Assembly (NCBI GenBank): GCA_964629965.1
Contig: CAZVRZ010000158.1
Span: 1 to 11,935 of the forward strand
DNA: 11,935 bases
Direction: 5' to 3'
Source: CAZVRZ01 sp964629965
GTDB taxonomy: Bacteria; Chloroflexota; Anaerolineae; Anaerolineales; UBA4823
A model generated the notes under the pieces. It was given only the letters and a program-made list of their open reading frames with translations, did no database searches and was not told the DNA's origin. Made by a program: the position numbers and the translations under genes. Below, piece after piece: positions 1 to 5,399 of this stretch (positions are counted from its first letter, which is position 1; every line of letters starts with the position of its first letter).

Positions 1-861
1 CATCTCCCCCGAGATCAACACCAGGTATTTCGTCGAAACGCCCATCAGGCCCTCGTCGAACGACCAGTGGCACAAGCGGCACAAAGCCATCCCGTTGTGC
101 GGGTCGTCCACCGCGTAAGGCATCACTTTACCGCCCAGGCTCCAGGGAACAATGTGCGCGGCCTCGACGGCGGTGTGTCCGTCGACGGTCAGCATGCGCA
201 CCCCGCAGAAAGCGCAGCGGTGATCGTAAATGCGCACCACCGCTTTGCGAAAGCCCTGGTCGCGCACGATCGGCTGGTAAGCGTCATCCTCGCCAGGCGT
301 TTCTTTGACCTGCTGGCGGGCCTGCTCAATCAGGTGTTGGCTGTAAACAAACGCTTGCAAGTTGATCTCACCCAAGGCCAGCAAAGCAGAGTGAAATTCT
401 GGGGCAAAGTAAGTCTGGATCAAGGCAGTGCGCAAAACGTTGCGAGTTTCAGCGGTTTGCAGCAGTTGGAACAGCTCGTCATCCAGGCGCGCTCCCAGGG
501 TCAGCCTGCCCAATTGGCGCAGCGTATCCACCTGCCGGGCAGCCTGCAAGGCGACTTCCTGCCCCGGCTGCGGCAGCAGGTGCCAGAAGCCGCCGGAGCG
601 CAGGTGGAAGAAAGGCAAGGCCAGGTTGCCGCGCCGCTCGGGCAGCACCTTTGACCAGTAAGCGGCAAACAACTCGCCCAACTCGGGCGTGATCTCGATC
701 AGGTTGTTTGTGATGCGCCCCTGGGCGAACAAATCCAGCACCGAGAGCAGCAGGATGGGCTTGTGCGGCGCCTGGCCCTGGGTGCGAGCATCCCAGCCGC
801 CGGTGCGGTCGGTGCGCAGGTGGGTGAATTGGTGGAGGTAGTGGGAGAGGGTGCTTTCCAT
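1..861 (-). CDS. HNH restriction endonuclease, phosphorothioate-DNA-binding type (partial, C-terminus beyond window)
   Basis: An open frame of 287 codons runs from the ATG at 861 to the window edge without a stop. The start is supported by a GGAGGAA ribosome site a few bases upstream. The C-terminal part is an HNH nuclease: CAFC (C216, C219) and CRLC (C261, C264) form a likely zinc site, and the His/Asn/His residues are H236 (AAHIVPW), N256 and H265. The N-terminal part (about 30-100) carries HKPILLLSVLDL and a P83-F-F-H-L...GFW stretch. From memory this resembles the sulfur-binding domain of ScoMcrA-type enzymes, which bind phosphorothioated DNA and cut near it (COG3440-like). The likely role is restriction of foreign phosphorothioate-modified DNA. 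The HNH assignment is firm; the sulfur-binding assignment is inferred by motif recall. No dnd modification genes are in the window. Confidence 0.85.
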   Translation of the reverse strand, partial: MESTLSHYLHQFTHLRTDRTGGWDARTQGQAPHKPILLLSVLDLFAQGRITNNLIEITPELGELFAAYWSKVLPERRGNLALPFFHLRSGGFWHLLPQPGQEVALQAARQVDTLRQLGRLTLGARLDDELFQLLQTAETRNVLRTALIQTYFAPEFHSALLALGEINLQAFVYSQHLIEQARQQVKETPGEDDAYQPIVRDQGFRKAVVRIYDHRCAFCGVRMLTVDGHTAVEAAHIVPWSLGGKVMPYAVDDPHNGMALCRLCHWSFDEGLMGVSTKYLVLISGEM

Positions 862-864
862 ATG

Positions 865-1068
865 TTATTCTTCCTCCATAACATCTGATTCAGACAAAGC
901 ACGGCGTATCTCTTGAGCAGCATGCCGCCGCCCACACATTTCCAGGCAAGGCACGGTTCCAATTGAAGGGAACCGTCTCAGCTCAAGAATGAATCGTTGG
1001 TAGTGATGTGCCCACCTTAGCGAATAAAGGTTTTTGAAGCACCATATTATGTTTCCTTGGTAAACCAT
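865..1068 (-). CDS. Small uncharacterised ORF (67 aa), directly upstream of the HNH endonuclease
   Basis: This 67-codon ORF starts at ATG 1068 and its TAA stop (865-867) is three bases before the endonuclease ATG. The endonuclease ribosome site therefore lies inside the end of this ORF, which would allow translational coupling. The product is rich in Arg, Leu and Glu, has two Cys in the middle (PCLEMC) and ends in an acidic tail (ESDVMEEE). I recognise no domain. No convincing ribosome site precedes the ATG. Base composition is lower in GC than the neighbours. It may be a real small partner, the 3' remnant of a longer decayed gene, or a non-coding leader. A candidate minus-strand promoter lies about 40 bases upstream of its start. 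Confidence 0.35.
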   Translation of the reverse strand: MVYQGNIIWCFKNLYSLRWAHHYQRFILELRRFPSIGTVPCLEMCGRRHAAQEIRRALSESDVMEEE

Positions 1069-1105
1069 AACCCAGAAAACACCAAAGCCACAAGATGATA
1101 AGCCT

Positions 1106-1111
1106 ATTATA
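1106..1111 (-). promoter_or_regulatory. Candidate -10 box for the 67-aa ORF/endonuclease transcript
   Basis: The minus strand reads TATAAT exactly, about 38 bases before the small ORF start. The -35 position is poor (TTCGTG at 18-bp spacing), so this rests mainly on the -10 and its position in a low-GC divergent intergenic region. Confidence 0.35.
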
Positions 1112-1177
1112 CGACATCTTTTTTAAAGCCACGAATAATAGAGAAACACTTATGCAACGCCTTGCAACTAAGGCTCT

Positions 1178-1197
1178 CGTACAAGCCCACTTGTATG
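1178..1197. repeat. Short inverted repeat in the divergent control region
   Basis: TACAAG (1180-1185) and CTTGTA (1190-1195) are perfect reverse complements around a 4-base CCCA loop. One G-T wobble and one C-G pair extend the stem to 8 bp. The right arm reaches the candidate -35 of the lipoprotein promoter, so an operator or a small 5' hairpin is possible. Just before it, TGCAAC occurs twice (1153 and 1163), exactly 10 bases apart. Confidence 0.4.
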
Positions 1198-1224
1198 GTC
1201 AGTTACCCGAGAAAGTGCGATAAT
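1196..1224 (+). promoter_or_regulatory. Candidate sigma70-type promoter for the 1286-5321 operon
   Basis: TGGTCA (1196-1201, four of six matches to the -35 consensus) is 17 bp from GATAAT (1219-1224). The -10 is preceded by TGC, an extended -10 element. Transcription would start near 1231, giving a leader of about 55 bases before the ATG at 1286. Confidence 0.45.
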
Positions 1225-1285
1225 TGTTTATAGAAGTCTGCCTGTCAGCGAGATCACCGGTACAGAATGGAAAGGAAACCACACT

Positions 1286-2494
1286 ATGAAATTTGGATAC
1301 CATGTCTCCTGGTTCCTGCTGTTGGCGCTTTGCGTTGCCTGTCAAGGAACGCCGTCACCCCAGCCAACAATTACCGCCCCTGGCACAGAAACTGCTGCAG
1401 CGCAACCACCCCAGGCCAATCCAAGCGCAGCGCCAACGGATATACCTTCGCCCACCGCTTCAGCAACCGACACGCCGCTGGCCCCAACCTCGACGCAAGA
1501 AATCCATCTCACTGGCCGGATCGCTTTCTACTCTGATCGCGATGGCAACCCAGAAATTTACACTCTCCAGGCCGATGGCAGCCAGCCCCAGCGCCTGACC
1601 AATGATCCAGCTTTCGATGATAGCCCGGCCCTCTCTCCCGATGGGCGGCAGATCGTTTTTCTAACCGCGCGGCATGATCCCAATCCTCGCTTCCCTGATC
1701 TCAAGTACGAAATCTATGGGATGAACGTTGATGGAAGCAGCCCGCTCCGGCTGACGAATACGGAGGCGGCCGAGGATCACCCGGCCTGGTCGCCAGATGG
1801 CAGCAAAATTCTCTTCGATGCGGATTATGATGGGGATGGGTTCTACGAAATCTACACCATGAACCCGGATGGGACCGGGGTGGCCAGGCTGACCTCCAAC
1901 GCTGCCAACGACCAGTTTGCCGATTGGTCACCCGATGGCGCCCAGATCGCTTTTTCATCCGACCGTAACGGCAATTGGGATATCTTTGTCATGGATGCGG
2001 ATGGCGCCAACCAACGCTCGCTGACCAGCAGCCCCAATTGGGAGCTTTTCCCGGCCTGGTCGCCGGATGGCAGCCTGATCGCCTTCAATGTGGTGGTATC
2101 GCGTCCCGGCAACACGGATATCTTCTTGATGAACGCAGATGGCAGCGACCAACGCCAGCTCACCGACAAGCCAGGGTACGATGAAAACCCGGCCTGGTCG
2201 CCGGATGGCAGCCAGATCATTTTCCAAACCCGCCGCGATGGGCACTTTGAATTATATGTAATGAGCGTGGATAGCAGCCAGCAGCGCCCATTGGCCATTT
2301 CTCCGGCCGACGAACTCTGGCCATCCTGGGGCCTGGCTGCGCCGCTGTTATCCCTGGAAAAAAGCAACCAGGCATTGGGCATGCGCGAGACGTACCAGGT
2401 TGCAAGTGGTGATTTGGATGGCGATGACGACCTCGATGTGATTGTTGGCCGGTTTCGCGGGGGAGCCGAAGTCTGGTTCAACCTGACCAGGTAA
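1286..2494 (+). CDS. TolB/PD40-type beta-propeller lipoprotein with C-terminal FG-GAP/VCBS-like unit
   Basis: The 402-aa product starts with a hydrophobic signal (residues 3-18) followed by a Cys at 19 (LALCVAC-QG). This is a lipobox-like site, though Cys at -3 is unusual. A Pro/Ser/Thr/Ala linker to about residue 70 suggests export and surface tethering. Six PD40 (WD40-like TolB) blades follow, each with a D/E-I-Y/F-x-M...DG core, a run like RLT, and a W-SPDG turn. The last 30 or so residues hold one FG-GAP/VCBS-like unit with the acidic Ca-site-like run DLDGDDDLD, and end abruptly after AEVWFNLTR. The start follows a GGAAAGGAAA site. It is the first gene of a tight operon, with the next start 10 bases after its stop. 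Such propellers usually mediate protein or ligand binding; a TolB role in a Tol-Pal system is not implied. Confidence 0.88.
   Translation: MKFGYHVSWFLLLALCVACQGTPSPQPTITAPGTETAAAQPPQANPSAAPTDIPSPTASATDTPLAPTSTQEIHLTGRIAFYSDRDGNPEIYTLQADGSQPQRLTNDPAFDDSPALSPDGRQIVFLTARHDPNPRFPDLKYEIYGMNVDGSSPLRLTNTEAAEDHPAWSPDGSKILFDADYDGDGFYEIYTMNPDGTGVARLTSNAANDQFADWSPDGAQIAFSSDRNGNWDIFVMDADGANQRSLTSSPNWELFPAWSPDGSLIAFNVVVSRPGNTDIFLMNADGSDQRQLTDKPGYDENPAWSPDGSQIIFQTRRDGHFELYVMSVDSSQQRPLAISPADELWPSWGLAAPLLSLEKSNQALGMRETYQVASGDLDGDDDLDVIVGRFRGGAEVWFNLTR
1780..2213 (+). repeat. Near-identical DNA repeats inside the propeller gene
   Basis: A 26-base segment encoding PAWSPDGS plus flanking bases occurs at 2050-2075 and again at 2188-2213 without a mismatch. 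A 25-base copy with one mismatch lies at 1780-1804. They mark the same position in successive PD40 blades. Confidence 0.7.
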
Positions 2495-2504
2495 GGAAAG
2501 CTCT

Positions 2505-3479
2505 ATGACAGATTTCACAATTACCTTAACAGAGAAACCTGCTCCGAAACTGATCCAACGGTCATTGAATACCGAAATGGACTATTTCCGCGCCCGCAAT
2601 TTCTTGCGCGAGGTGTTCTTACTGAACAACCGCCTGGAACATAGCTGGCATGTGGCTCGCCTGGATTATTGGCGCTGGCATTTCATCGCCACCTGTCAGT
2701 TGACCCCGCCTTTCGAACAAGTTACGGTTGCCTGGAAAACCGAACAAGGCGAGCTGGCCGCCATCCTGCACCCCTATGGCGGCGGCGAAATCCGCGTCCA
2801 TATCCAGCCTCGTTTTCGCAGCCCAGAGCTGGAGGCCAAGGTATACGCTTACGCTGTGGAGCATTTCGCCGAGAAAACCGAAAACGGCGCATACCTCATC
2901 GCCCCGGTTTTAGCGGATGATGCCCTGCGCCAGGAAACCCTGGCCCGCCTGGGCTTTGCCAAACAAGCTGGTTGGAACCACCACTACTGGCGCGACCTGG
3001 ATGCGCCCCTGCCGGATGCCCCAGCGCCTGCCGGTTACGGCATCCGCTCGATGGGCGATGAAAGCGAGCACCCATCCCGCAGTTGGTGTTCCTGGCGCTC
3101 CTTCCACTCTGACGAGCCTGTCTCCAATTATGACGGCGATTTCTCCTGGTACAAAAATGTCCAGTCGGCCCCGCTCTACCGGCGCGACCTGGATGTGGTG
3201 GCGGCTGCACCGGATGGAGAGATCGCCGGGTTTTGCACGATCTACTACGACGACTACACTCGCAGCGCCGTTACCGTGCTGGTGGGCGTTGCTGCCGAGC
3301 ACTGGCGGCGCGGGTTGGGCAAGGCCCTGATGATCGAGGGTATGCAGCGTCTGCAACGCCTGGGCTGCACACGGGTTTTCTCCACCGCGAACGAGGAGCC
3401 GGCTGATGCACTCTATCGCTCGGTGATGACCCATATGCGGGTGACCGATACCTGGTTCAAACAATGGATCCGGGATTGA
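2505..3479 (+). CDS. GNAT-family N-acetyltransferase, tandem-domain
   Basis: The 324-aa protein transfers an acetyl group from acetyl-CoA to an unknown amine. The C-terminal GNAT domain (about 175-324) contains a clear motif A: the strand TVLVGVAAEHW followed by the CoA-pyrophosphate loop RRGLGKA (268-274) and helix LMIEGMQRL. The N-terminal half (about 20-165) has a second, degenerate GNAT-like fold ending in LARLGFAKQAGWNHHYWRDL, as in other double-GNAT proteins. The ATG at 2505 is supported by an AAGGAA site six bases upstream. It sits 10 bases behind the lipoprotein gene and 19 bases ahead of the methyltransferase gene, so co-transcription is likely. The substrate cannot be read from the sequence. 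Confidence 0.85.
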   Translation: MTDFTITLTEKPAPKLIQRSLNTEMDYFRARNFLREVFLLNNRLEHSWHVARLDYWRWHFIATCQLTPPFEQVTVAWKTEQGELAAILHPYGGGEIRVHIQPRFRSPELEAKVYAYAVEHFAEKTENGAYLIAPVLADDALRQETLARLGFAKQAGWNHHYWRDLDAPLPDAPAPAGYGIRSMGDESEHPSRSWCSWRSFHSDEPVSNYDGDFSWYKNVQSAPLYRRDLDVVAAAPDGEIAGFCTIYYDDYTRSAVTVLVGVAAEHWRRGLGKALMIEGMQRLQRLGCTRVFSTANEEPADALYRSVMTHMRVTDTWFKQWIRD

Positions 3480-3498
3480 TCGTAAAGGAGGAACAAGT

Positions 3499-4170
3499 AT
3501 GTCCCCAAAATTGATGTTAGGTGTGGCGCTGCGCATTGGGCTGGGGATTCCCTTTATCGCGCTGATCATCATCTTGCCCGCCGGAACGTGGAACTACTGG
3601 CAGGGCTGGCTGTACCTGGCCACGCTCGTCCTGCCCATGCTGGTCTCCACCATCTATTTGTTCAAAAACGACCCAGCGCTGCTCGAACGCCGCATGCGGA
3701 TGCGCGAAAAAGAAAGCGCCCAGCAAAAAATTATCGGCTTCCTGGCAATTTACTTCCTGCTGGCCTTCACCCTGCCCGGTCTGGATGTGCGCTTTGGCTG
3801 GTCCAACGCCCCGCCGCTGGTCTCCATCCTGGCCGATGGCCTGGTGTTGGCAGGCTACCTGATCACCTTCTGGGTGCTCACCGTCAACAGCTTCCTCTCG
3901 CGCGTTGTCGAGGTCGCCGCCGAACAGAAAGTGGTTACCACCGGCCCGTATGCCATCGTGCGCCACCCGATGTATTTTGGCGTGGCCCTGCTTTACATCG
4001 CCTCACCGCTGGCGCTCGGTTCGTATTGGGCAATCTTGCCCGCCCTGATGATTTTGCCCCTGTTAGCGGCGCGCATCCGCAATGAGGAAGAAGTCTTGCT
4101 GCGCGAACTGGCCGGTTATGCCGGATACCGTCAAAAAGTTAAATACCGCCTCCTGCCGGGAGTGTGGTAG
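3499..4170 (+). CDS. Isoprenylcysteine carboxyl methyltransferase (ICMT)/PEMT-family membrane methyltransferase
   Basis: This 223-aa integral membrane protein has about five hydrophobic segments (near 8-27, 35-54, 78-94, 106-130 and 160-190). The C-terminal signature of the ICMT/phospholipid methyltransferase family is intact: GPYAIVRHPMY (149-159) binds S-adenosylmethionine, followed by the acidic RNEEEVLL (194-201) and the ending Y-x3-V-x-YRLLPGVW. Family members methylate prenylcysteine carboxyls, phosphatidylethanolamine or small substrates. Bacterial homologues such as this are mostly of unknown substrate. A strong AAAGGAGGA ribosome site precedes the ATG. The gene is third in the operon, with 19 and 12 bases to its neighbours. 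Confidence 0.88.
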   Translation: MSPKLMLGVALRIGLGIPFIALIIILPAGTWNYWQGWLYLATLVLPMLVSTIYLFKNDPALLERRMRMREKESAQQKIIGFLAIYFLLAFTLPGLDVRFGWSNAPPLVSILADGLVLAGYLITFWVLTVNSFLSRVVEVAAEQKVVTTGPYAIVRHPMYFGVALLYIASPLALGSYWAILPALMILPLLAARIRNEEEVLLRELAGYAGYRQKVKYRLLPGVW

Positions 4171-4182
4171 AAAGGATTTCAC

Positions 4183-5154
4183 ATGGATAGAAACGGATTT
4201 CGCACGATGCTCACCGGGCGGCGAGTACCTGCCGAAAAGCTGGATACCGCCCTCGAATTGGCCGAACGTTTTGAGCAGTTTGCCGCGCAAGTGGGCGGCT
4301 TCTCCACCGAGACCGCCTGGGCTTTCTCGAAGGCGCTGATCGCCGAAGGACTGAACAGCGAGGAGAATTTCATCACCCTGGCCCGCTACGGCTTGTTCAT
4401 CGCGAATAACGCTGTGTTCGTCGCTTTTCTTGAATCGCTCGACGGCGGCGAGGCGCAGGAAAACCTCTACAAACGGGTGGCAGAAAAGTACGGCGAAGCC
4501 ATGCGGGATGAAGTCTTCGCCGGGATCGGCGTAGCCCCTTATGGCATCCCCACCCCCGAGAAACCGCGCACCATGCAGCCGGTGATCGAGCGCCTGGAAA
4601 AAGCCCTGGGAACGGAGGCCTGCCGCGCTCTGCTTGCTGACAGCCTGCGCGACCTGCCGGACGAGATGTATGCCGGGGAACGCGAGTTGTACCAATCCTG
4701 CCAGGATGTGGAGGAGTACCTCGCTCGCAAAAAGCAGATGTTTATGGAACAGATGGAAGCCTGCCAGCGTGAAGGCCGCTTGTTCTTTGCCCAGCCGGTC
4801 ACCGCTGAAGTGTTAGATTACATCCGCCGCGAGCCGGAGATGGGCGGCGGTGTGCGGGCGGGCCAGGTTGTGTATGAAACTAAAATCCCCTTCTTGACCG
4901 AGCAATATTTGCATACCGACGATCCCACGCTGAAACGCTACTACTACTGCCACTGCCCGTGGGCGCGCGAGGCGGTGAAAAGCGGGGAGAAAGTGGCGCC
5001 TATTTTCTGCAATTGCAGCGCCGGCTTCCACAAGAAACCCTGGGAAGCCGCCTTGGGGCAGAAAATCCAGGTGGACGTGCTTGAATCGGTGCTGCAAGGC
5101 GATGACCGCTGCCGCTTTGCCATCCACCTGCCGGAGGGCGTGGTCCAGGCATGA
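4183..5154 (+). CDS. Uncharacterised Cys-rich protein with V4R-like C-terminal region (DUF6144-like)
   Basis: The 323-aa soluble protein begins after AAAGGATTTCAC, a good ribosome site. Its N-terminal 200 residues are largely helical. The C-terminal third contains two C-x-C motifs 18 residues apart, CHC (256-258) and CNC (276-278), then SAGF, and ends with VLESVLQGDDRCRFAIHLPEG. This last pattern (C-x-C...G-F...V-E-S...G-D-x-x-C-x-F) resembles V4R / 4-vinyl-reductase domains, small-molecule- or metal-binding folds. My memory of related sequences is DUF6144, but I cannot confirm it. Eight cysteines in total (147, 173, 194, 256, 258, 276, 278, 310) suggest a metal or thiol site. The stop overlaps the start of a downstream microprotein gene by four bases. 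No function is known. Confidence 0.75.
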   Translation: MDRNGFRTMLTGRRVPAEKLDTALELAERFEQFAAQVGGFSTETAWAFSKALIAEGLNSEENFITLARYGLFIANNAVFVAFLESLDGGEAQENLYKRVAEKYGEAMRDEVFAGIGVAPYGIPTPEKPRTMQPVIERLEKALGTEACRALLADSLRDLPDEMYAGERELYQSCQDVEEYLARKKQMFMEQMEACQREGRLFFAQPVTAEVLDYIRREPEMGGGVRAGQVVYETKIPFLTEQYLHTDDPTLKRYYYCHCPWAREAVKSGEKVAPIFCNCSAGFHKKPWEAALGQKIQVDVLESVLQGDDRCRFAIHLPEGVVQA

Positions 5155-5321
5155 AAGCCTACGCCATGCTCACGACGCGCGGCCAGGCTGGGTATACTCG
5201 CTGCAGCCCCTGGCCCGAACGCTGCCCCGGCGAAATTGACGCGTTCATTGCAGCTCGACCTGTTTGTTGCTGCCCAGTTCGCGACGATGGTTTTGTGGTC
5301 TTCGGCTTTTCTCAAGCATGA
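5151..5321 (+). CDS. Cys-rich microprotein (56 aa), ATGA-coupled to the upstream gene
   Basis: The ATG at 5151 overlaps the upstream TGA (ATGA), a classic translational-coupling arrangement. The frame runs 56 codons to TGA at 5319-5321. The product contains five cysteines: C18, C25 and a C39-C40-C41 triplet before Pro (RPVCCCPVRDDG). It has a hydrophobic C-terminal strand-like end, GFVVFGFSQA. It has no signal peptide or membrane segment. I recognise no family. The overlap, the lack of another gene in this 240-base gap and the shared Cys-richness argue for a real gene acting with the V4R-like protein. Its small size and lack of detectable homology from reading alone keep confidence moderate. 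Confidence 0.5.
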   Translation: MKAYAMLTTRGQAGYTRCSPWPERCPGEIDAFIAARPVCCCPVRDDGFVVFGFSQA

Positions 5322-5354
5322 CCCTAAGCGGGCAGCGGAATATGAACCCTGGCG

Positions 5355-5382
5355 GCACAACAACGGAAACCAGTTGTTGTGC
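5355..5382. repeat. Perfect 10-bp inverted repeat upstream of the serine hydrolase gene
   Basis: GCACAACAAC (5355-5364) and GTTGTTGTGC (5373-5382) are exact reverse complements around an 8-base GGAAACCA spacer. The arm ends two bases before the ribosome-site region and overlaps the TGC of a candidate extended -10. There is no T-run after it, so it is more likely an operator or an mRNA hairpin than an intrinsic terminator. Confidence 0.65.
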
Positions 5383-5388
5383 TATGAT
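5380..5388 (+). promoter_or_regulatory. Candidate extended -10 promoter before the serine hydrolase gene
   Basis: TGC-TATGAT fits an extended -10 element (five of six in the hexamer). No good -35 is seen 17 bp upstream. Transcription would start near 5395, leaving almost no leader before the ATG at 5400. It could therefore also be part of a leader transcribed from further upstream. Confidence 0.3.
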
Positions 5389-5399
5389 GAGAGGAAGTG

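Noticed and set aside
67..654. 195-aa plus-strand frame opposite the HNH endonuclease gene
   Set aside because: The minus-strand frame there encodes clear HNH motifs; the plus-strand product is Gln/Ala/Arg-rich with no motif, typical of an antisense shadow in GC-rich DNA.
1852..2481. 209-aa minus-strand frame inside the propeller gene
   Set aside because: The plus strand encodes well-formed PD40 blades; the antisense product only mirrors the repeated blade sequence.
2910..3572. 220-aa minus-strand frame across the GNAT/methyltransferase junction
   Set aside because: It spans two genes with strong family motifs and good ribosome sites on the plus strand, and it shows no motif itself.
4063..4695. 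210-aa minus-strand frame inside the V4R-like gene
   Set aside because: It lies opposite a conserved-looking plus-strand frame with a proper start, and it crosses the methyltransferase end.
4183..5321. Possibility that the Cys-rich microprotein is a frameshifted continuation of the V4R-like protein
   Set aside because: The upstream protein already ends naturally after CRFAIHLPEG, the usual end of a V4R-type domain, and the ATGA overlap fits a separate gene.
5355..5382. The palindrome as an intrinsic terminator of the preceding operon
   Set aside because: No T-run follows on the plus strand, and it overlaps a promoter-like element next to the next gene.
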